Part shown: piece by piece, positions 1-4,626 of the stretch
Layout: every line of letters begins with the position of its first letter
How positions within the stretch are numbered: the stretch's first letter is position 1
Made by a program: the position numbers and the translations under genes
NCBI GenBank assembly: GCA_016291915.1
Contig: JAEEZP010000302.1
Coordinates: forward strand, 1 to 6,062
Reading direction: 5' to 3'
DNA from: Prevotella sp.
GTDB lineage: Bacteria; Bacteroidota; Bacteroidia; Bacteroidales; Bacteroidaceae
Length of the DNA: 6,062 nucleotides
The notes under the pieces: model-generated
Database searches by the model: none
Seen by the model: the letters and a program-made list of their open reading frames with translations, nothing else
Told to the model about the DNA's origin: nothing

Positions 1-923
1 GACTGGTGCTTGGGCATGCCTTCACCGGAGAGCCACTGGCGAATGCAGCGATCGATAGCCTGGTCGATGTGCTTCACCACCGACAGGTGGGAACGGGGCG
101 TATGGTATTCCTTGTCGATGCCCATAATAAATAGGCTACCCAGCTCAATCTCATTCATGCGCCAGAACGTATTGAAGGCACCGCCGCAGATGGGCACAAT
201 ATCATAGATGTCATCATTTATCCATTGTTTGATCATGCGCATGGCTGTAGTATCGGCTACTACATAACCGCCTTCGCCCGTCTCGTCGAGGTAGGTTGTG
301 GCCAGATATTTTTTCTTTTTCCCAATAACAGAAGTCATGTTTGCATTCCAACCGTCCGAAAAACCTTGTATGGCATCAATAATGGCCTGCTCTCGACGGT
401 TAGCACCTATCAGCATCACCCTTGCTCCCAATGCAGGCATCATTGCTCCAGCCTCGAACATAGCTCCGTAGTAGGGCAAGAAGAGTGTGGAGCCTTTGCC
501 AGGGAGTGGCGTGCGTGTCTCTAAGTAGAGCAGGTCAGCGTTTGGATTCGCTTCCAGACGATGGCTGTTTGTACGCAGGTATTCATCGTAAACAGGTGAT
601 GTCACGATGAACAATCGGTGTACCGAGTCCTGGGCTGTCTCCATCTGGCGCATCATCAGTTCCAGATACTGCAGTCCCTCTTCTGTAGATTGGGGCGAAA
701 GCTGCATCGTCCGCAATCCCAACTCCTGCGCCGTCCGTTCCACACCTTCATAGATCATGTCGCAATACGAGCGGTCGCCCAGCGAGTTATCGCCGTAGAT
801 TAATGTTACTATTGGCGCGTTACTCGCCTGCTCCTCGGTGGGGTCGGGCATGTAAATCGTGTCACCCTCTTTCGTGCAGGCTGCCATCAACAGGACTGCT
901 GCCATGATGAGATACTTACGCAT
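1..923 (-). CDS. BMP/PnrA-like substrate-binding lipoprotein (3' end beyond the window)
   Basis: Reading leftward from the ATG at 923-921 there is an open frame of 307 complete codons with no stop, so the C-terminus lies outside the window. The N-terminus is a lipoprotein signal: MRK, a hydrophobic stretch, then LLMAAC with the lipidated Cys at residue 16. The next residues (TKEGD) are charged and only weakly resemble the Bacteroidota surface-export signal. After a short linker, residues 38-70 (IVTLIYGDNSLGDRSY..., ending in an Ala/Glu-rich helix) resemble the first strand and helix of BMP-family (PnrA/TmpC/Med) binding proteins. A later segment, MGIDKEYH followed by SVVKHIDQAIDRCIRQWLSGE, matches the family's C-terminal strand and helix pattern. 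Such proteins bind nucleosides or other small ligands for ABC import or sensing; the ligand here cannot be read. Partner transporter genes, if any, would lie to the left. The open frame and lipobox are certain; the family call is from remembered motifs. Confidence 0.72.
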   Translation of the reverse strand, partial: MRKYLIMAAVLLMAACTKEGDTIYMPDPTEEQASNAPIVTLIYGDNSLGDRSYCDMIYEGVERTAQELGLRTMQLSPQSTEEGLQYLELMMRQMETAQDSVHRLFIVTSPVYDEYLRTNSHRLEANPNADLLYLETRTPLPGKGSTLFLPYYGAMFEAGAMMPALGARVMLIGANRREQAIIDAIQGFSDGWNANMTSVIGKKKKYLATTYLDETGEGGYVVADTTAMRMIKQWINDDIYDIVPICGGAFNTFWRMNEIELGSLFIMGIDKEYHTPRSHLSVVKHIDQAIDRCIRQWLSGEGMPKHQ

Positions 924-946
924 ACTGTTTATTTCTTAAAACTTTC

Positions 947-966
947 CAAAAATCTTTCAAAAATCT
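947..966. repeat. Two 9-bp direct repeats, 11 bp apart
   Basis: CAAAAATCT occurs at 947-955 and again at 958-966, an 11-bp period close to one helical turn. On the minus strand this lies 24-43 nt upstream of the lipoprotein start codon, inside its predicted leader. It could be an operator-like site or just low-complexity A/T sequence; nothing else supports a function. Confidence 0.3.
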
Positions 967-1073
967 GTTGCCATCCTCAGGCCATCGTTGTAGAGGGATT
1001 ATTACTCACTATGGGCCTTTGTTATTGTAAAGACAAGAAAATTGCGATATATTTCAAAAACTAATATGATTTG

Positions 1074-1104
1074 CAAATATAGTCATTAATCTTAATAAAT
1101 AAAA
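1074..1104 (-). promoter_or_regulatory. Candidate promoter of the lipoprotein gene
   Basis: On the minus strand, TATATTTG (plus-strand 1081-1074) matches the Bacteroidota -7 box TAnnTTTG exactly. A TTTT at 1104-1101 sits 19 nt upstream, where TTTG is expected, so the -33 match is partial. Transcription would start near 1066-1069 and give a leader of about 145 nt before the ATG at 923. The -7 box overlaps the palindrome at 1069-1078, which could be a regulator site. Confidence 0.4.
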
Positions 1105-1163
1105 ATGGTGTTGCTGTTTTTCTTTCTTTATTGTCGTTACACCTGAATTAATTATCGATACTA

Positions 1164-1194
1164 TTGGCTTTTCACTCATTTATTCGTAACTTTA
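1164..1194 (+). promoter_or_regulatory. Distal trpS promoter candidate (P1)
   Basis: TTGG at 1164-1167, a 19-nt spacer, then TAACTTTA at 1187-1194. The -7 box differs from TAnnTTTG at the last base and the -33 box is imperfect, so it is predicted to be weaker than P2. It shares 24 identical bases with P2. A start near 1200 would give an mRNA beginning with a possible hairpin, CCGAA (1201-1205) pairing with TTCGG (1216-1220). Confidence 0.4.
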
Positions 1195-1277
1195 GCTTTG
1201 CCGAAGATACTGCCATTCGGAAATGAAAAGAAAAGTCCTACTTTCCTTTTGCATTTCACTCATTTATTCGTAACTTT
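1170..1277 (+). repeat. 24-bp direct repeat spanning two promoter -7 regions
   Basis: The same 24 bases occur at 1170-1193 and 1254-1277, offset by 84 bp. Each copy covers the promoter spacer and ends in TAACTTT. Both are soon followed by CTTTGCC and by an ATG about 34-36 nt after the start of the -7 box (1223 and 1305). This suggests a local duplication of a promoter module rather than chance. Confidence 0.8.
1223..1273 (+). other. Possible 16-codon leader ORF between the two promoters
   Basis: ATG at 1223 opens a frame encoding MKRKVLLSFCISLIYS and stops at TAA 1271-1273, which is also the first three bases of the P2 -7 box. It would lie on a P1 transcript only. The peptide has a basic start and a hydrophobic core, like a truncated signal peptide. 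It has no Trp codons. There is no independent evidence that it is translated; chance is the simplest explanation. Confidence 0.12.
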
Positions 1278-1278
1278 G
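1248..1278 (+). promoter_or_regulatory. Main trpS promoter candidate (P2)
   Basis: TTTG at 1248-1251, 19 nt, then TAACTTTG at 1271-1278: both boxes match the Bacteroidota housekeeping consensus exactly. Transcription should begin near 1283-1287, leaving a leader of only about 20 nt before the trpS ATG at 1305. It probably drives trpS, the DUF3467 gene and the barrel gene up to the terminator at 3414. Confidence 0.7.
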
Positions 1279-1296
1279 CCATCGAATAACTAAGAA

Positions 1297-1317
1297 ATGG
1301 ATATATGGGAAGAATAA
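1297..1317 (+). other. Six-codon upstream ORF (MDIWEE) overlapping the trpS start
   Basis: The first ATG after the predicted P2 start is at 1297. It reads Met-Asp-Ile-Trp-Glu-Glu and stops at TAA 1315-1317, in a frame different from trpS. Its single Trp codon TGG (1306-1308) overlaps the trpS ATG (1305-1307). Any ATGG start creates a TGG one frame over, so this may be accidental, but the overlap would allow competition for initiation. Translation is unproven. Confidence 0.2.
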
Positions 1318-2396
1318 TATTGACGGGTGACCGCCCGACCGGAAGGTTGCATTTAGGCCATTACGTAGGATCTTTGCGCCGTCGTGTGGAACTGCAGAAT
1401 GAGGGTGATTACGATAAGATGTTTGTGTTCATTGCCGATGTACAGGCACTGACTGACAATGCAGATAACCCTGAGAAGGTAAGGCAGAATATCATAGAGG
1501 TGGCACTCGACTATCTGTCTGTGGGTCTGGACCCTAACAAGGTGACATTGTTCATCCAGTCGATGATACCGGAACTGACCGAGCTTACCGTGTACTATAT
1601 GAACCTTGTGACAGTAAGTCGTCTGCAGCGTAACCCGACCGTGAAGACAGAGATTGCCATGCGTAACTTTGAGACGTCCATCCCCGTGGGTTTCTTCACC
1701 TATCCTATCTCACAGGCTGCGGACATCACCTTCTGCAAGGCTACGACTGTACCGGTAGGGGAGGACCAGGAACCGATGCTGGAGCAATGCCGCGAGATTG
1801 TACGTCGTTTCAATGCCACCTATGGGGAGGTGTTGGTGGAGCCTCAGATCATGCTGCCCGACAACAAGGCTTGTCTGCGTCTGCCGGGAACTGACGGTAA
1901 TGCGAAGATGTCGAAGAGTCTCGGCAACTGTATCTACCTGAGTGATCCCGCCAAGGAGGTGGAGAAGAAAATCAAGTCGGCATACACAGATCCTGAGCAT
2001 CTCCGCGTGGAAGATCCCGGACATGTGGAAGGCAATGTCGTATTCACCTACCTGGATGCCTTTGCCTCGAATGACGATTTTGCTGAGTTCTGGCCCGAGT
2101 ATAAGAATCTCGATGAGTTGAAGGATCATTATCGTCGTGGCGGATTGGGAGATATGAAATGCAAGAAGTTCCTGACGAAGGTGCTCAATAAGCAGTTAGA
2201 GCCCATACGGGTACGTCGCCATGAGTTCGAGCAGGACATCCCTGAGGTGTACAATATTCTGAAGAAAGGCTCTGAGGCTGCACGTGAGGTGGCCGCGCAG
2301 ACACTTCATGAGGTCAGGGAAGCAATGAAGATCAATTATTTCGATGATCTCTCACTGATCAAGGAACAGGCAGAGAAATATAAGTCAAACCTTTAA
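1305..2396 (+). CDS. trpS: Tryptophan--tRNA ligase (TrpRS)
   Basis: This class I aminoacyl-tRNA synthetase activates tryptophan with ATP and charges tRNA-Trp in the cytoplasm. It has 363 residues. The HIGH motif is HLGH at 16-19 within TGDRPTGRLHLGHYVG. The conserved PVGEDQ is at 150-155 and the KMSKS loop is intact at 201-205. The 'GDRPTG' start, the phrases LDYLSVGLDPNK and NPTVKTEIA, and RRGGLGDMKCKKFL resemble, from memory, streptococcal TrpRS of about 341 residues more than the Bacillus or E. coli type. The extra length is mainly a C-terminal tail of about 20 residues. The ATG at 1305 is chosen because HIGH then falls at the usual distance from the N-terminus; the ATG at 1297 is out of frame. 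There is no Shine-Dalgarno. Two promoter modules precede it, and the next gene begins 12 nt after its stop, suggesting cotranscription. Confidence 0.96.
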   Translation: MGRIILTGDRPTGRLHLGHYVGSLRRRVELQNEGDYDKMFVFIADVQALTDNADNPEKVRQNIIEVALDYLSVGLDPNKVTLFIQSMIPELTELTVYYMNLVTVSRLQRNPTVKTEIAMRNFETSIPVGFFTYPISQAADITFCKATTVPVGEDQEPMLEQCREIVRRFNATYGEVLVEPQIMLPDNKACLRLPGTDGNAKMSKSLGNCIYLSDPAKEVEKKIKSAYTDPEHLRVEDPGHVEGNVVFTYLDAFASNDDFAEFWPEYKNLDELKDHYRRGGLGDMKCKKFLTKVLNKQLEPIRVRRHEFEQDIPEVYNILKKGSEAAREVAAQTLHEVREAMKINYFDDLSLIKEQAEKYKSNL

Positions 2397-2408
2397 ACCT
2401 TATTATAT

Positions 2409-2726
2409 ATGGATACAAATGATTCCAATAACAATGGTTTCCAATTAGAGCTGCCGCAGGACGTAGCTCAAGGGGAGTATGCGAATTTTGCTATCATCAC
2501 TCATTCAAGCAGTGACTTTATTCTGGATTTCGCACGTATCTTACCGGGACTGCCCAAGGCTACCGTAAAAAGCAGGGTTATCCTGGCTCCAGAACATGCC
2601 AAGCGTCTGCTACAAGCTCTGAATGAGAATATCATGCGATACGAGAATGAATTCGGTCGCATACAGATACCTAATCAGGAGCCACGTACAGCCATGCCAT
2701 TCGATTTTGGCAAGGGAGACGCATAA
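2409..2726 (+). CDS. DUF3467 family protein
   Basis: This is a 105-residue soluble protein with no signal peptide or membrane segment. The first 10 residues are Asn/Asp/Ser-rich and probably disordered. The body (about 11-90) carries the signature I associate with DUF3467: EYANFAIITHSSSDFILDF at 23-41, a PGLPKATVKSRVIL segment at 46-59, and PEHAKRLLQALNENIMRYE at 61-79, predicted as a long amphipathic helix, then FG.I. The molecular function is unknown. In Bacteroides I recall this family directly after rpoC and before rpsL. Here it follows trpS by only 12 nt and is likely translated from the trpS mRNA. An A/T-rich stretch, TTATATAT, replaces a Shine-Dalgarno. The family call is fairly firm; no role should be assumed. 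Confidence 0.85.
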   Translation: MDTNDSNNNGFQLELPQDVAQGEYANFAIITHSSSDFILDFARILPGLPKATVKSRVILAPEHAKRLLQALNENIMRYENEFGRIQIPNQEPRTAMPFDFGKGDA

Positions 2727-2764
2727 ACTTGTTTGTTCATATTAACGTTTTAAATATAATAAGT

Positions 2765-3391
2765 ATGAAAAGATTTTTATTTTTGATGGTTGCTTTTGTG
2801 ATGACAATTGCTTCCAACGCACAAGATGCCGTAGGTACTCTTTCACTGAAACCGATGGCAGGTATGACTATTGCTAATTTTATTGGTAGCGATGCTGAGG
2901 GTACAGATACAAAACTGGGGGCTATCTTCGGTGGTGAACTGATTTATCAGGCGAATAATTATCTCGCTTTATCAGCCGGACTGCTCTATTCTATGCAGGG
3001 ATGTTCAGCCGACGGAGAGGGCGACCCGAAGATGAACCTTGACTATATCAATCTACCCGTCCTCGCTAATTTCTATATTACAAAGGGACTGGCCTTGAAA
3101 GCCGGTTTGCAGTTCGGCTATCTTACGAGAGCAAAGGTCTCTGGTAGTGGAGATGGTATAAAGGCAGAAGTAGATATGAAGGACGCTTGCAACGACTTTG
3201 ATTTGTCTATTCCCTTAGGTATCAGTTATGATATCAATAACAGTTTTGTGATAGAAGGAAGGTATAATGTCGGCATTACAAAAGTAGGAAAGAGTAAGTA
3301 CTCTTTTATGGGAGAAACATATCACGATGATGAGACTGATATACGTAACGGTGTCTTCCAAATAACACTTGGATATAAATTCGCACTATAA
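2765..3391 (+). CDS. PorT-type outer-membrane beta-barrel protein
   Basis: This is a 208-residue secreted protein. Residues 1-19 form a classic type I signal peptide (MKR, hydrophobic core, SNA before Gln20). The mature part alternates short amphipathic strands with turns, for example LSLKPMAGMTIANF, IYQANNYLALSAGLLYSM, LDYINLPVLANFYI, LALKAGLQFGYL, DFDLSIPLGISYDI, FVIEGRYNVGITKV and a final FQITLGYKF strand. This is the pattern of the small eight-stranded PorT/OMP_b-brl_2 barrels common in Bacteroidota. The INLPVLANFY motif is typical of them. It probably sits in the outer membrane; ligand and role are unknown. I chose ATG 2765 over an in-frame TTG at 2729 because only the former begins directly with the signal peptide. 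It lies 38 nt after the DUF3467 gene and ends 22 nt before a terminator, so it looks like the last gene of the trpS unit. Confidence 0.85.
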   Translation: MKRFLFLMVAFVMTIASNAQDAVGTLSLKPMAGMTIANFIGSDAEGTDTKLGAIFGGELIYQANNYLALSAGLLYSMQGCSADGEGDPKMNLDYINLPVLANFYITKGLALKAGLQFGYLTRAKVSGSGDGIKAEVDMKDACNDFDLSIPLGISYDINNSFVIEGRYNVGITKVGKSKYSFMGETYHDDETDIRNGVFQITLGYKFAL

Positions 3392-3413
3392 TAAACACTA
3401 AAATATTGTTAAC

Positions 3414-3455
3414 AAAACCTATACTTTGCAAAATCAAGCAGGGTATAGGTTTTTT
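3414..3455 (+). terminator. Intrinsic terminator after the barrel gene
   Basis: AAAACCTATAC (3414-3424) pairs perfectly with GTATAGGTTTT (3443-3453), an 11-bp stem with an 18-nt loop that can add an inner TGC/GCA pairing (3427-3429 with 3438-3440). A run of T residues follows at 3450-3455, then C and four more T. It closes the trpS-DUF3467-barrel unit and separates it from the rpsL operon. Confidence 0.85.
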
Positions 3456-3468
3456 CTTTTCAACTAAA

Positions 3469-3500
3469 TTAGGTAATTTCGGAAAATGTTCGTACCTTTG
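3469..3500 (+). promoter_or_regulatory. Promoter of the rpsL-rpsG-fusA operon
   Basis: TACCTTTG at 3493-3500 is an exact Bacteroidota -7 box, with TTAG at 3469-3472 as an imperfect -33 box 20 nt upstream. Transcription should begin near 3505-3508, leaving a leader of about 75-80 nt before the rpsL ATG. The terminator just upstream supports a fresh start here. Confidence 0.7.
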
Positions 3501-3509
3501 CAGCCCAAA

Positions 3510-3549
3510 AGTGTGTGTAAGGCGCACTATGCATTATTGTGAACAATAA
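3510..3549 (+). promoter_or_regulatory. Two candidate hairpins in the rpsL leader
   Basis: AGTGTG (3510-3515) can pair with CGCACT (3523-3528), including one G-U pair, across a 7-nt loop. Six bases on, TTATTG (3534-3539) pairs with CAATAA (3544-3549) across a TGAA tetraloop; at DNA level this is the palindrome TTATTGTGAACAATAA. An A/T-rich, unstructured stretch then leads to the ATG. They could be an autoregulatory leader, mRNA stabilisers or chance; covariation is untested. Confidence 0.35.
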
Positions 3550-3583
3550 ATAAAACAATATATAAATTAAAAATTAAAGTAAA

Positions 3584-3964
3584 ATGCCTACAATTTCACA
3601 ATTGGTAAGAAAAGGCAGAAAGGTGCTTGTTGACAAGAGCAAATCACCCGCTTTGGATTCATGTCCTCAGCGTCGTGGTGTATGTGTTCGTGTTTACACA
3701 ACAACCCCGAAGAAGCCTAATTCAGCGATGAGAAAAGTCGCTCGTGTTCGTTTGACAAACCAGAAGGAAGTTAACTCTTACATTCCAGGAGAGGGACACA
3801 ACCTTCAGGAGCACTCTATTGTATTGGTCCGTGGCGGCCGTGTAAAGGATCTTCCAGGTGTACGTTATCACATTGTTCGTGGTACATTGGATACAGCTGG
3901 TGTAGCTAACAGAACTCAGCGTCGTTCAAAGTACGGTGCTAAGCGTCCAAAGCAGAAGAAATAA
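3584..3964 (+). CDS. rpsL: 30S ribosomal protein S12 (uS12)
   Basis: This 126-residue protein is close to full bacterial S12 length. It starts with PTISQLVRKGR, contains TTTPKKPNSAMRKVARVRLTN, and continues with GEGHNLQEHS and RGGRVKDLPGVRYHIVRG. S12 lies at the decoding centre of the small subunit and helps control accuracy. The two lysines classically linked to streptomycin resistance when mutated are both wild type: K43 in PKKPNS and K88 in VKDLPG, counting Met1. D89 corresponds to the residue methylthiolated by RimO in E. coli. The ATG is preceded by an A/T-only leader (ATTAAAGTAAA) with no Shine-Dalgarno. It is the first gene of a str operon with its own promoter, followed by a long 164-nt spacer before rpsG. 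Confidence 0.99.
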   Translation: MPTISQLVRKGRKVLVDKSKSPALDSCPQRRGVCVRVYTTTPKKPNSAMRKVARVRLTNQKEVNSYIPGEGHNLQEHSIVLVRGGRVKDLPGVRYHIVRGTLDTAGVANRTQRRSKYGAKRPKQKK

Positions 3965-4128
3965 GAAGGAGAGTAACAGCTAAAGCCGGTGAGGGCTTGA
4001 GTTGCACTTGAAAAAAGAAATTCAAAACCGTTTTGCTGGAGAATTGTCAAAGGTTGAGTAAAGACTCGAGTGTGAGACTTGAAGAACAGATAGAACAGCC
4101 CCATGCAGAATTTAATTAAAAAATTAAA
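3965..4128 (+). promoter_or_regulatory. 164-nt rpsL-rpsG spacer with candidate RNA structure
   Basis: No ordinary gene or TAnnTTTG promoter is visible here. Right after the rpsL stop is AAGGAG (3966-3971), a Shine-Dalgarno-like sequence with no suitable start codon after it. Candidate hairpins are AAGCC 3983-3987 with GGCTT 3994-3998, the near-palindrome CAAAAC-C-GTTTTG at 4023-4035, and TTGAGT 4054-4059 with ACTCGA 4064-4069 (one G-U pair, AAAG loop). In E. coli the S12-S7 spacer is the target for S7 translational feedback, so a similar role is plausible here. That is inference by position only. Confidence 0.35.
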
Positions 4129-4132
4129 ATGA
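4103..4132 (+). other. Nine-codon mini-ORF overlapping the rpsG start
   Basis: ATG at 4103 encodes MQNLIKKLK and ends at TGA 4130-4132, which overlaps the rpsG ATG (4129-4131) as ATGA, the usual arrangement for translational coupling. The frame differs from rpsG. The composition simply follows the A/T-rich leader, so it may be accidental; there is no Shine-Dalgarno before it. Confidence 0.2.
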
Positions 4133-4605
4133 GAAAAGCAAAACCAAAGAAACGCGTGATCTTACCAGATCCGAAGTTTAATGACCAGAAGGTCTCTAAG
4201 TTTGTGAATCATCTGATGTATGACGGAAAGAAGAATACATCTTATGAGATTTTCTACAATGCTCTTGATATCGTAGCTGCTAAGATGGCTAAGGAAGAGA
4301 AGCCGGCTCTTGAGATTTGGAAGCAGGCTTTGGATAACATTACTCCTCAAGTAGAGGTGAAGAGCCGTCGTATCGGTGGTGCTACCTTCCAGGTTCCTAC
4401 CGAGATTCGTCCAGACCGTAAAGAGAGCGTGTCAATGAAGAATATGATTAACTTCGCACGTAAGCGCGGAGGTAAGTCAATGGCTGAGCGTCTGGCTGCA
4501 GAGATCATGGACGCATACAATAATCAGGGTGGCGCATTCAAGCGTAAGGAAGATATGCACCGTATGGCTGAGGCTAACCGTGCATTTGCTCATTTCCGCT
4601 TCTAA
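4129..4605 (+). CDS. rpsG: 30S ribosomal protein S7 (uS7)
   Basis: This 158-residue protein matches full-length bacterial S7 (about 156). It has a basic N-terminal arm (MRKAKPKKR), SKFVNHLMYDGKK, the conserved hairpin region PQVEVKSRRIGGATFQVP at 73-90 followed by EIRPDR, and the C-terminal helices with RGGKSMAERLAAEIMDA and KRKEDMHRMAEANRAFAHFRF-type residues. S7 nucleates assembly of the 30S head on 16S rRNA and contacts E-site tRNA and mRNA. It is the known feedback regulator of the str operon in E. coli; whether it does so here is not shown. The ATG follows AAAAAATTAAA with no Shine-Dalgarno and overlaps the stop of a mini-ORF. fusA starts 21 nt after its stop. Confidence 0.99.
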   Translation: MRKAKPKKRVILPDPKFNDQKVSKFVNHLMYDGKKNTSYEIFYNALDIVAAKMAKEEKPALEIWKQALDNITPQVEVKSRRIGGATFQVPTEIRPDRKESVSMKNMINFARKRGGKSMAERLAAEIMDAYNNQGGAFKRKEDMHRMAEANRAFAHFRF

Positions 4606-4626
4606 TACAAAAAGGTAAAAAGATAG

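Larger units (their letters stand above)
924..1304. other. Divergent intergenic region between the lipoprotein gene and trpS
   Basis: This A/T-rich stretch of 381 nt carries no convincing protein gene or RNA gene. It separates two divergent transcription units. It contains a candidate leftward promoter near 1074-1104, a perfect 10-bp palindrome ATTTGCAAAT at 1069-1078 overlapping that promoter's -7 box, a short direct repeat at 947-966, and two rightward promoter-like modules sharing a 24-bp direct repeat (1170-1193 and 1254-1277). The part between about 966 and 1055 shows nothing I can assign; it would be leader of the lipoprotein mRNA if the proposed promoter is used. Confidence 0.7.

Noticed and set aside
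10..803. Three plus-strand open frames in the left part of the window
   Set aside because: They are antisense to the 307-codon lipoprotein frame, which has a lipobox and family-like motifs; the plus-strand frames have neither.
1195..1304. Classic trp attenuator or Bacteroid-trp-like leader upstream of trpS
   Set aside because: There is no peptide with consecutive Trp codons and no terminator hairpin with a T-run before the trpS start; only a single Trp codon in a six-codon frame is present.
1710..2129. 139-codon open frame on the minus strand
   Set aside because: It is antisense to the conserved core of trpS (including the KMSKS region) and has no recognisable domain or promoter.
2729..2764. 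TTG start giving the barrel protein 12 extra N-terminal residues
   Set aside because: The ATG at 2765 begins a standard signal peptide directly; the extension would put non-signal residues in front of it.
3421..3428. ATACTTTG as a promoter -7 box inside the terminator
   Set aside because: It fits TAnnTTTG poorly at the first two positions, has no -33 box at the right distance, and would start transcription inside the terminator hairpin.
3529..3549. Six-codon frame MHYCEQ in the rpsL leader
   Set aside because: It coincides with the palindrome at 3534-3549, has no coupling to rpsL (stop 35 nt upstream) and no supporting context.
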